Source: Rotaria sp. Silwood1
Lineage: Eukaryota; Rotifera; Eurotatoria; Philodinida; Philodinidae
Direction: 5' to 3'
NCBI GenBank assembly: GCA_905250075.1
Contig: CAJNOP010000018.1
Location: 917,267 to 981,266 of the forward strand
DNA: 64,000 nucleotides
Shown: piece by piece, positions 26,366 through 37,424 of the stretch
Layout of the letters: each line of letters opens with the position of its first letter
How positions within the stretch are numbered: the stretch's first letter is position 1
The notes under the pieces: generated by a model
The model's input: the letters and a program-made list of their open reading frames with translations, nothing else
What the model was told of the DNA's origin: nothing
Database searches by the model: none
Made by a program: the position numbers and the translations under genes

Positions 26366-28634
26366 AATCTGTATTGCTGTTGTTATGATAAACTACATAA
26401 CTTCATTAATTCATTGTAACCATATCAACAGCAACACATTAGTCATAACTATCATCCTTTTTTTTATCATGTATCATCATTTCTCAATTTTAACTACCAT
26501 TAAAGTTTAGGATATAATAGAAACTACTAATGACTATTCTGACTGAGATCAAAGGTCTGTTGATGAAATACGAATTTTTTTTTGTCGTAATAATGTGTTG
26601 CTATAGTGCTGTAGAAATACATTACCAGTCTAACAGGAAACCATAACAAGATTAAGTGCTGAAAGAAACAATGAATAGAATAGAATGATTTAATATTAAC
26701 AATTTTTTTTTGCATTTCAACAGCTAACATATTAAGTTATTTTACCATAACTCTTATGCATAAAATATCTTCATTTATACATGTATAATTTTTCTCGTCC
26801 TTCTACATCACATTATTTTCATTCTTCATCATCATAATTTACCATCTCATCGAATTTACTCTTGCAGTCTCCAGTTCTACTAGAAGGTAACAGTTCTTGA
26901 ATGAAAGAGATGTCCGTCTTCCTCCATCAATATTGCTTGCATTTATTCATACTCAACAATCTATACATCAATCAAATACTTCATCAGGTTCACTTTTGTA
27001 GCCTCCAGTTTTACTGAAAGACAGCAGTTTCAAAAGTGAACGAACTATAAGTAAAAATTCATATTATTCATGCAATCAACCACAATCTAATCCTCATCAA
27101 AGTTTTCTAAATCTTAATGAAAAAACATGTCAAAGTCACCTGGTAGATGCTAAAGAACTAACTAGCTGAAAGCGAGAAGAAAGGCTCAATTAAATCAGTA
27201 ATTAATATTCAGTCGACCATTTTCTCATTGGCCTATCCAGTATTATGATACAAATACATAGACATTATTATACTCCTGAGTCAGTTATTACATCTCTTAT
27301 ACAAAAATTTGTCGATATTAAGTTCTATGTAGTTGATACTGTATCAGGTAGGCCAACGAAAACCATCCTAAAGGTTTATCATCGCTTATTCAAAATACAA
27401 GCAATACTTAATATAACTTTAATTTCTACCTCATCATTCTACATCATTATTTAAATCGATTCAACAGTTGTGTAATCTTATATTTTATCCTGATAACATG
27501 ATCATGGACTGGTGAGAGATAGTCGAAGAACTTCGATCTTTCTAAAATTACCAACACCTTTAACCATAAACAATATTTTAGAAATCAATGAAATGAAGAA
27601 CGTCTTCATACCCATCTCTGTCTTCATTATAATTCATCAAGGTCACCTAGTTTAGCATTTAAAGATTATTTAATTAGTTATGTAGATTCAGATGATCTTA
27701 ATAATGATATTCAATGGTCAAAGTTCAAAAATGATCATCATCGTTGTATATGTTCGAGCAGTACTCATCGGTACAAAATTAATAATCCTAAATGGATCTT
27801 ACAAAAGGTCAAAGAATATTTATTTAATCAGGTCTTTGACAAGTCGATGACCTAGAATCTTTAGTCATGTGGTCTTGATAATAGTTGTAAAACTTGGAAA
27901 GCTTTTGGAGAACGGCTTCAATGTAGTTTGTTCTAAATTAGCAGAAAAATGAAAGTCTATTTGATTTATCCAAGTATATTGAATTTAGTGTAATTAATTT
28001 CCAAATAATGAATCACTACTGAAGTTCGGACTACATACATGTTGATCATCAATATCGTGATTTTATTAATAACTCTATTATTAATTATTTTAATCATTTA
28101 ATATCTCCAAAAATACTAAAATTACCTACATCTAATAATCGATCACTTGCAGTTCGAAAACATCGAAACAAACGGCGGTATGACAATATACTTCTGCGGC
28201 AGAAACGGTTGTTTATTTCTTGAACAGTAAGTCCATTATGGATCTTGAAAAATTATAAAGGTTTTTGTCAAAAAACCCTACTTAAATATACTCGTTTACA
28301 TCCTAGTTATCATTATCGTATTCGTATATACTTTAACAATACTGCTGATCTTAAATCAGCTGATGACACATTGTTAACTGATAGATTTTCTTAAGATACT
28401 TTCACCCAATTTTTTTTCATAAGAGTCTTTTGTTCTCTTTTGCATGCCATTAATATTCACAGATTTGAAATTTTTCTTTCCTTTGCTACGCAATGAATTG
28501 TGGTTTTTTGTCCCTCTTTTCTCATACTCTCATATTTGTTGTTCAGTTTTTTGCACCAATATCTTAGATCAAAATAGTCTTCTTCCAACTTACTCATTCA
28601 TATTGGTAGGAGTTCCGGATGAATATTTTCTGTC
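26366..28634 (+). other. Extra 3' region of the LTR element with decayed coding traces
   Basis: About 2.2 kb between integrase and the polypurine tract. Pieces of frame look formerly coding, for example around 27640-27840, where FKDYLISYVDSDD, HHRCICSSSTHRYK and NPKWILQKVKEYLF follow each other in one frame. I do not recognise the domain. I see no membrane segment that would support an envelope-like protein. Also holds two copies of a structured 50-bp motif (26867-27043). Confidence 0.5.
26867..27043. repeat. Two related 50-bp motifs with internal inverted repeat
   Basis: TCTTGCAGTCTCCAGTTCTA (about 26869) and TTTTGTAGCCTCCAGTTTTA (about 26993) begin two similar units about 124 bp apart. The second unit is bounded by an 11-bp perfect inverted repeat, GTTCACTTTTG and CAAAAGTGAAC, so it can form a hairpin. 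Confidence 0.6.
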
Positions 28635-28646
28635 GAAGGGGAAACG

Positions 28647-29092
28647 TGTTAGCGTCAACAGATGACACTATGTTGCCGCTTACGTTTTATGTTCACTATT
28701 CTTCGTTCATTGACTTTTATCTTCGTCTTTCATGTTATCTATAGTCATCGTTCCTCTTGTGAGATATATATATATGTATATAAATTTTTTTCCTACGTTG
28801 TTTTTCCACTCTGCTAGTTTTCCTATCTTCTCTTCATTCATATATACCTTTTTTCTGCCCAGTATTGTCATTATTATCTTGATTATTATCTTACCATATG
28901 TATATTTTCAATAAACTAATTGATGCATTTTAAACCTATGCTTGCATCCCTGTGTTATTAATAATCAAGATAAAGATAAGACGTACTAAAGTGAAATTTC
29001 TAGGTAGATGCAGATCAAGGATTTACTAATTATCTTTCGGCTTACGTATACACGTAGGGAGAAGCAACTGATAATTAGCGGAAAACCTTACA
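28647..29092 (+). repeat. 3' LTR
   Basis: Direct partner of the 5' LTR, similar over its whole length but with many substitutions and small indels, indicating an old insertion. It is preceded by the polypurine tract at 28635-28644. Confidence 0.9.
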
Positions 29093-29702
29093 ATATTATG
29101 GTGTACATGATGAATTTCCTCAATAATATTTCAAAATGCTGTATTCATTTCTCTTAAATCAAGATACCTACACACTGATCCTCTTGCTATATCTACTTTA
29201 GCATGTTTCTACAATGGAGCCATTCGACCTCTCTTCCACCTCGATTCTACTTTGTAGACACTTTTCTCCATTTAATAAAATAAAAATTTCCTCTATCAAG
29301 AAGACACAGTATTCAATCTATTCGCTTTTCTTTCGCAAATCAACAGATCTTTTTCTTCGTCTATTAACTCCAAATTGATAACTTGAAATAAACGATATTC
29401 TTTTATACGACATTTATGAGTTTATAACAAGCATCTGCACTTGTCTGTTTTGTTTTCTTTGATTTATTATCAGAAGTACACTTCATATAAAATCACCTAA
29501 TATCAAATGATTATAACTAACATTCTAACTTGTTTATCGATGATCTATTAAAGCAATATACTTTAGATTTAGCACAATTATTTAATGGATTACAGTGAGG
29601 GATTGTTCAAGAAGAATATATGTCTTCGATTAGTTTTAGAATGAAATTCTGATACAAGAATAAACACGAAATTTATTTTTTATTCAATAAACAGAAATAT
29701 TT
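29093..29702. other. Spacer after the 3' LTR
   Basis: No supported gene. This stretch should contain the former promoter of the broken GT15 copy. Confidence 0.4.
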
Positions 29703-30723
29703 ATGACTCGTCGAATACATCGATATTTGACAATAGTTTTATTAATTATTTCGTTCAGTATTATTTTTCTAGTTTTTTGTTACTTTTCGTTATGAATAAT
29801 CTGAAGTTCCTATTACTAATGTTTCCTCCAATAGTCATGTTCGAGGAGTAATTGTGACTATGATTCGTAGTACAAATCAATCCATATTTCTTACAATTAA
29901 TATGATACATTCTGTTATTCACTTTTATCTAACAAAGAATGGTTCTCTATATCCATTTATTATATTTCATGATGAAAATTTTACTTCAGACATGCGTCAA
30001 CAAATATTATCTTGTGTACTTCAAAACAATAGAAAAATAAACATTTCATTTGCACTAGCTAATTTTCAAACATCAGTAGAACCTTCTAGTAAATCACAAT
30101 TAGATAAACCGATTGGATATTGTTTAATGTGTCAATTTTGGACATATGATGTCTTTTATCATCCAGCAATTATTCAAGGCAATTATGATTATCTAATGAG
30201 AATGGATGATGATTCATACTTTATGTACATAATCGAAAAGGATATATTTGTTTATATGGATTGTAAAAAAATAGATTATATTTATAGATCTTCATATGAG
30301 GAATCATTCGACTCGATGCATCCAATCCTGCAACGTTTTCTCAATAAAAATAGTCTTCAACGTGGTTGTATTTATAATAATTTCTTTGTTATTCGTTTGA
30401 AATGGTATTATGAATCCAAACGAGTTTAAAGTTTTGTTCATGAATTGATTCGAGATAATTTAATGCTTCGAGAACATATTGGTGATGGATGTGTTCATTC
30501 AGCTATGCTTGAAATTGATAAGCAAGTTAAAATAGAACGTATGACTGATATTTCATATGGTCATAATACTCATCTAATGTCAAGAGGTTCTGTAGATTTT
30601 AGGTTTTATGCTGTTGATGGATTTTGGAAAGAAATTCTCCATTCTTGTTAACAGTTAGCTTTTATTCATGTCATTTTTCGTCGACCTAAACTAGTAAGAA
30701 TACCTAAATGGAAAATCAATTGA
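29703..30723 (+). pseudogene. Broken second copy of the GT15-like glycosyltransferase
   Basis: Starts with an ATG at 29703 and a basic tail plus membrane anchor (LTIVLLIISFSIIFLVFCYF). It then hits TGA and needs a frame change before the conserved part resumes with RGVIVTMIRSTNQSIFLTIN near 29849. The catalytic region is well preserved (CQFWTYDVFYHPAI, MRMDDDSYFMY, YNNFFVIRLKWYYESK), but a TAA at 30427 stands where the intact copy at 16396-17530 has CAG. After it, DGCVHSAMLEIDKQV and DISYGHN continue in the same frame, and another stop follows near 30650. So at least one frameshift and two premature stops. I leave it unrepaired. It is a diverged paralogue, not a recent duplicate. Confidence 0.85.
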
Positions 30724-32302
30724 AAATAAAATATCTTCTACAATTTTCGAACTACTTCTAGATTTCTATTGCAACCGTATTTTGTAGAATGTCTGTTGAC
30801 ATTAAACAAAGAAATCGAGAAGTTTAATGAAAAAGGAAAACGCTAAATTTATATCTGGCGATCGAACAGATTTTCAAGTTTGTATTATTATGAGTAGTGT
30901 CCTGAAACTGAAACGAATGCAAACTTGCCAGGTATCTTCTCATAGCTGAACCCGACTCAACAATTAATGAGATCTCAAGGTTACGAAATATTTTTACTAT
31001 TTCAAACTGCTTATTTATATAAAAGCATCGGAATGAAAACCGTTTCGATCGTGATTGAGTAATTGATTCTACTTGAGAACAGATCACAGAAATGAAAAAC
31101 GAAATTGTTTTACTAAAAGAACACGTTTTTAATGAAAAAAAAGTGAATGTGTATTAGTATAATGGACAATGAATTCATATATGTATCCACCAATAAGATG
31201 TTTAGCAGCAAAACACTACTCTTAGTGGCAGCGTCATCAGCGGCCGGCAAACATAAACTTAACGAAACTGATCAGATTTAAGAAGGAGGAAGACACTAAA
31301 TCATTCGCTTACTTTTTGTAGAATTTGAGATGATCTCTTTTTTGTTGTTTCTATATATAAAAAAAACTAAATAGTACACTTTTTTATATAAAATAAAAAT
31401 TTGAAAACTGTACTGCAGTTGTGAAAGTATCTGCCTGATGTTGGTCAACTTCGGGGAGTCCGGTTGCGAAAATTCATGCCCACACAGGACACTAGTTATC
31501 AGAGAAACTCACACATAACAATTGAAGCGATCAACCTTGACTGAAATACTTGAATTCATAGCTTACCTGGTAGTAGAAGAATACTTGACTTGAACAATTT
31601 CCAAAGGCTTTACGTCCTTCTTGAGTATTACTTGAGATATTGAATTAATTTCTGTAGGATCGGCCCACTAAAAAGTTTGGAAAACTTCCAGACATATAAA
31701 GAGACTTCGAGTCAAGAAAACTCAGCGTTTGAAAAGTCCGTTAAACTCCAACTCATCTGTTCTACACGATCGCACTCTACATTTCAATAAAATCTTCTTA
31801 TCGAATTCTTGTATGGAATTTGATCCACATAAAACTCTTTCTTAGAGTTATCTTTGAACATAACTTGCAAACTTCTTTCATCACCAGAAAAAAAACGATT
31901 TCAACTAGTTTAGTTCAAACAGAGTCAAAATAATCAAATTAATCATTAGTCAATAACTTCTGCAATATTTTATTAATTCTTTTCATTTTCTTTTTAACTT
32001 GCCATACAAATTATTTAACAAGCGCAACAAATAAAATAAGTTTTGTTACTCTTTTTTTCTCTCTTCGTTCTTTATCTGACATTTTTTCCATTATATGTAA
32101 TTGAGAACTTAAAAGAAAACATGAACGACATCGAACAGGTATTTTGCTTCAAAACAAAGGAAGTTTCTTTTCACTTTCCTGCATTGTCATCACAGCTATT
32201 AGCTACCGCCACCACTGCCATGAAATAACATAAAAATTTTCACACGTCGTCAAAAGAGAAAAAAAAGGTACGTGTGTGCACACCTTCACATACCTGAAAA
32301 AA
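30724..32302. other. Intergenic region, no gene seen
   Basis: AT-rich spacer. A short less AT-rich piece near 31430-31500 slightly resembles a tRNA B box but does not fold as a tRNA. The right end is the presumed promoter/5'UTR of the CARD/TPR gene, without an obvious TATA box. Confidence 0.5.
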
Positions 32303-35300
32303 ATGGATCGGGACAATGCTAATGCAACCCGTCTACGTGTCAATCGTATAGCATTAATTCAACAAATTGATACTCAAGAACTCATACCTAAACTTATTCG
32401 TGCTCATATTATTTCTCCTGATCATGATGTACAATATATTAATCAAGGTACATCAAGAATTGATCGTGCACGTCGTTTAATTGATAGTCTTCTTAAAAAA
32501 CATCCTGACCATGCTAACCGTCCAGCTAACTGGTTTTTATTATTTCGCAGTATTCTTCTAGAAAATCAATCTGTCTATAATGATCTTGTAACTGCGCTTG
32601 ATAATACAATAATTCGAGCACCAAATTTGACGCATTCTAAATCATACTTATTTACAAATAGATCAAATGTTAGTCAAGTAAATGAACATCAAGATGGTAT
32701 TAATCAAGATTCAATTCAGAAAACTCAACAACAACAAAATAATGAACCAAAGAAAAATTTAACTACGATCAATAATTACCAACATCATATAAAAAATATT
32801 GAATTCGATCGATATGTTATGAATAAAGTTGTAATTGAAGGTAGTTTTCAAAAAGTTATCGACAATCTTACTTATCATTCACAAGTATGTTTTAAATTAC
32901 GATTATTTTATCAAGAAAAAAAAACAAATTTTTTTTTCCTTCTCTCATAACATAAATTTAAATTAATATTGTCAAAAAAGCCCAACTAAAAACATACTAG
33001 CTGAGAAATAAAACAGTTTGTTTTCTTTGAAAGCCATTATTTCGATTAGATTTATTAATTATTAATATATTCAGTAATTCAGAATTGCTCTTAGAAGTAA
33101 ATCGAATGGCACGCCGTATCTATACACATGTAAAGCTTTTCATCTTCACAAAGCTTCATTTTTTCCCAATATAATTGATAAAAACTGTTAGCACAATTCT
33201 TGCGTGATTAAAATGTGAAATACAATGTAGTTGCTCTTGCTAATCACAGGCACAAATGCAAAAATGAAGTAATTCATATATTATAATGAGACGTTTGTGA
33301 TAAATGGTTGATAATAGTATATCAACAATATTTGTCACGGTCTTTGATCACTCTTTGCTTAGATGTCTGTCTCAGAAGGTGGCTGGAGCTCAGCAGAGTC
33401 CAAGTTAAGACCAACAAAACGTGGATCCATAGCTTCTTACATCGATTACTTAGAACATATTCCTGTTTGATCTAGTTTATCTAAATACAACTAAAGCTAT
33501 TTCATGCAGGTACAGGTTTTGATATTACTATTATTTAACTTTCTTTTTTGTTAACATAATGTTCTGTTCAATTACCTAAGAATAGCGAATAAATAGGCAA
33601 AACATTGATCCTTCACTTATTCGTGTACACAGAGAGTTCCGGAAATTGGTGAAAAAAAACTCAGATCTGGATCCACAAAAATGTTATTTACGAGAAAACA
33701 ATTTTGATACTATGTCAGTTTACAATATAATCTTTCTTTAAATTTTGTAAAAAGAAAAATTATTCTTTTATTTATTTTCCTGTTTAGATTCCTGAACATT
33801 TATTTGATCAACTCTCGCATTCTACTAATGCTTATGATCATGAACAACTTTATACTGAACAAAAAGTTTTTGATAACATGTGTCGTATTGAATTATTAAT
33901 TAATTTAATAAAACAAGAAAAATCTTTATCAAATCAAAATATATTTGATACAGAAATAATTGATTTACTTCTTGATGATACACTACATCAACATCATTTT
34001 TATAAATATTTCTTTTCACTTTCATCTATTTATGGTATACATTATGATCAAAAATTTGTTTATGCATTAAAAGATTCACTTAATACACAAAATAATATAT
34101 TAAATATTGTTGAAAAAGGTTTTTTATTAAATCAATTTTTATATAATTATGGACGATATGAATTATGTCAACAAATAATTGAATCTATTGTACAATCATT
34201 AACAAAATTAGTTAAACAACATAATCAAAAATCTATTATTTGGACATATTTATTTCGTGGATGTTGTGCACTTGTACAAACACATAATCAAAGTTTTCAA
34301 ATACAACAAGCATGGGCAAGAATTGAAGCAGCTAATGAAATTGCTGATACTCTTAAAACAACTGGAATAGGTAATCGAAAAAGACATAAAATTTATTTTC
34401 CAATCGAAATTAATATCGTTTTTTTTTGATAACAGAAATTCCTAATAATGAATATGCTTGGTTTTATTCTGTAATATCTCAAACAGCTTACGAAGATGCA
34501 AATTTTGATGCTTGTATACAATATAGTTATAAGTAACTTTTTCTTTTTTGATATTTTATTATTGATTACTATTTGTCATTGATAAATAGAGGTCTTAAAT
34601 TAGTTGATAAAAATAATCATTCATTAATTATTGATTTACTTTGTTCACTTACACATGGTTTGACATCAAAATGGATTATGAATAAAGCACAAGCAACAGC
34701 TCTTATGACTGTACAATATGCTGCGTAAAGTTTTATTCATCAAACTTAATGTAGATTGATGTTCTATTTTTTTTCTGTTTATGATAGGAAATATTGTGGT
34801 AGAAATAGTCCGAAATATATTCATGCACTTCAACAATTAGTGCAATATTCAAATGAATTTATACAAGATCAAAGTTCTGTTGAATTAGCACAGGTATAAT
34901 AAATCAATCTATCCTTTTACATAAATGAAATGATATCGGAAACTATGTATGTAACAAAGGCAAGAAAATACTGAAATAAATAGATAACAAATAAGACACA
35001 ATGAGAACAAAACCTCGAATAAATGAAAGACTTATAGCAACAGATATAAGTTTAGAGTAGTTGTGTGTTCAAGTTTTCTTCTCGATAAAAATATTAATCA
35101 AGATAGTGCAAAACAAACGTTTCCTCGAAATCAGCTTTCTGATTTTTATTTAAAACTTATGGGAAAAGATTTTATTTGATAGAACAAATAATTCTGAGCC
35201 AAACGAGACGTCCCCAATCTGTCAATGATTTTCTTTCATCGAACTGCATTCAATTTGCAGAAGCCCCAAGGAGCATTTTTTCTTCTTTGTATTGAAAATG

Positions 35301-37299
35301 TCGATATGCTGTTGCCATGTTTGACGCTCCAGGACCTTCTATAAATTGAATGAAATTCAATGAAGAAAGGCCATGAAGAGTTTGAAGACTTCTCATTTTG
35401 CTCAGAATCATTTGTTCATCAACTACAATTTTTTTTGCAAAGCTTCATCCTAGAAGCTTTGATAAACTATTAAGAATTCTTCCAGCTGCACAAGTAGTTT
35501 TCAGATGCTTACTAGCTGATGCTATCGAGAAGAGAACTTAAAAATACAGTTGTTCTAAACTTTTGTTCGTTAATATACCTGTGAATACTTTTGAATGTAG
35601 TTATTTCAGTATATCTTCAAAACTTTGAGTGCTAGGTAACACTGATATTCCCATATAGAGATTGATGAAAGTCATGTACGGAATATTCTGTTTGAATTAC
35701 AATTCTATTAGATCGGTAATATTAATGTCTATCGAACTAATCGGAACCTTCAATAGTCTTTTGAAAAAGTGATCAATATTAGTAAACTTATCTGATTGTG
35801 ATTTTAACACTAAAAGACTAGGGTTGAACAAGTTTAATGCACAACATAAATATTTCAATATGGCGACAATTCTCAGTAATGTTAAAATAATATTAAAAAT
35901 TAACTCGAGAACATTTCTATTGTTTATATAATGTGATACTGCATGTAATTAAACTACATGTATGTGAACATTGAAGACGAACAAAATTTTATTAAATCTT
36001 ATTTTCACTTATTATTGATTTATTTTGTCAGAGATTAATACAAATAATAATTCACTATTCCTTTTTTCTTGTTCAATAGTATAGTGTAAGAATACTTATC
36101 TACATCAATAGTACTCAACTAATGGAATTCTTATTCGTACTGATCATTCCTTGTACTTTAGTTTCTTTACCAACTGTTCGAAATCTAACTATAACATAAA
36201 TTTTAGTATACACTTGATCGTGCTCGAATTGTTTACGGATATGAATCACTAACTGTTGCACACTGTCATCGAGCTTTATCCAAAAGTTTAATAAATCTTG
36301 CTTCAATAGCTAATTCTCGTCGTAAAATTCAAGATCCACTATTTGACGATAATTTTAATTATTATCCGAATATAACAACAAAAGATTTATCATCATCTGA
36401 ATACCTTTATCATGCTCATGAAGCATTTCGTATTGCTCAAGATTGGTTTGGTGTTGAAGATCGTATACGTTTATTTCCATTTAAAATGAGTTTAGCTCAT
36501 GCGTTACAAGCACATATTTCAATTAATTTATCTGACAAAAACAATACTTATTTTGAAGATGCTATGGAATTACTTAATGATTGTCTTTCGATTGCACAAG
36601 ATATATTTGGCTCAATGAGCTTTAAAGTAGCACAAGTACATCGATTACAATCAGCAACATATCTTAGTAAAAAAATGTGAATTAATTTTAATTTCTGTTG
36701 TTTATTCTGTTTATTAATTCAAAGCTGTTTTTTTTTGTTTTATCTAGGTATAATGAAGCTGAACGAGAATTAAATATATGCTTACAAATCTATAAACTTT
36801 GCTTACCACCAAATAGTTTTCATTATCTTGTAACAAATGCAAGTTTAGGTTTACTTTATAAACAACAACAAAATTATGAACAAGCATTAATATCATTTCA
36901 AAATATTGCTGAATCATTAGGTAAATTTTTTTTCATTATAATTCAATTATAATATTTAGTTTAGATACAAAAACTCAATCATTTCGTTGGATAAATATGG
37001 TACTTGAAAGTCTTATTGAATGTTATTCTCATCTTGAAGCTAAAAAAACCGAAGATTCACCTCGATTACAAAATGCTGCTGATAAAGTTCGTTTCGAATT
37101 ATATGAATGGCGTCGTATAAATAATAAACGTATTAATATATTAAATTTGATACATCAAGAACCAAAACATTCATTAGAACAATTTGTTCAAGATTTAACA
37201 AAATTTCAGCAAACAACTGGTCGTCTTCAATCATTATTACATATTCAACAAAAAGTAAAAAATCGTATAATACCAATGAAAAAATATGAAGAAACTTGA
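32303..37299 (+). CDS. CARD-domain plus TPR-repeat protein (APPBP2-like repeats)
   Basis: Predicted adaptor or scaffold of 826 residues. Exons are 32303-32884, 33788-34370, 34436-34532, 34590-34724, 34788-34893, 36207-36676, 36748-36920 and 36965-37299, ending TGA. Residues 10-110 resemble a death-fold CARD: six-helix pattern, with NRIALIQQIDTQELIPKLI, RIDRARRLIDSLLKKHP, WFLLFRSILLEN and YNDLVTALDN. After a Gln/Asn-rich linker, the rest is helical TPR-type repeats, e.g. YNEAERELNICLQIYKLCLP and YEQALISFQNIAESL. Their order and spacing remind me of the amyloid-precursor-binding protein APPBP2. A CARD on such a protein is not a combination I know. Introns 1 (903 bp) and 5 (1313 bp) carry repeats. 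Alternatives are a kinesin-light-chain-like or NB-ARC-less apoptosis adaptor. Confidence 0.75.
33340..33690. repeat. Shortened copy of the repeat in carbonic anhydrase intron 5
   Basis: The left part (about 33410-33510: GTGGATCCATAGCTTC..ACTTAGAACATATTC..AAATACAACTAAA..TTTCATGCAG) matches 12610-12710. The right part (about 33600-33680: TTGATCCTTCACTTATTCG..ACACAGAG..GGTGAAAAAAAACTCA) matches about 13492-13575. The 700 or more bp between them in the larger copy are missing here. GTGGATCCA near 33410 and TGGATCCAC near 33666 form terminal inverted repeats. Confidence 0.65.
35049..35561. repeat. Fold-back element in CARD/TPR intron 5
   Basis: Imperfect palindrome of about 510 bp centred near 35305. 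AGTTTAGA (35049) pairs with TCTAAACT (35561). CTTCTCGAT pairs with ATCGAGAAG (35524). AATTCTGAGCCAAACGAGA pairs with the complement of the stretch around 35395-35420. CATTCAATTTGCAGAAG pairs with the stretch ending near 35360. Confidence 0.7.
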
Positions 37300-37424
37300 A
37301 CATTTTATTTCTATATATGTATAAAAAAAAAACAAATTTGAGATCATTTTCTGTTTTTTTTTTATTAAAGATTAAAAATAAAAATTTAAAAAAAAAAGCA
37401 GGAAATAGTTCTTTGTTTGATGAT

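Larger units (their letters stand above)
20325..29092 (+). mobile_element. Decayed Ty3/gypsy-like LTR retrotransposon, full-length
   Basis: An 8.8-kb element bounded by two direct LTRs of about 446-449 bp (20325-20773 and 28647-29092), both starting TGT(C/T)AGCGTCAACAG and ending CCTTACA. Coding order is gag, protease, reverse transcriptase, RNase H, integrase, which is the Ty3/gypsy order. All frames carry multiple stops or shifts, so it cannot make its proteins. A polypurine tract (GAAGGGGAAA, 28635-28644) stands just before the 3' LTR. About 2.2 kb lies between integrase and the 3' LTR, longer than a minimal element needs. I find no convincing target-site duplication: ATTG precedes the element and ATAT follows it. 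It separates the GT14 gene from the broken GT15 copy. Confidence 0.9.

Noticed and set aside
20315-29100. Target-site duplication of the LTR element
   Set aside because: The bases before 20325 and after 29092 do not match over 4-6 positions. Age or a later rearrangement may have erased it.
31430-31510. tRNA-like or SINE-like stretch (GGTTGCGAAAATTC)
   Set aside because: No matching A box or acceptor stem, and no cloverleaf can be drawn.
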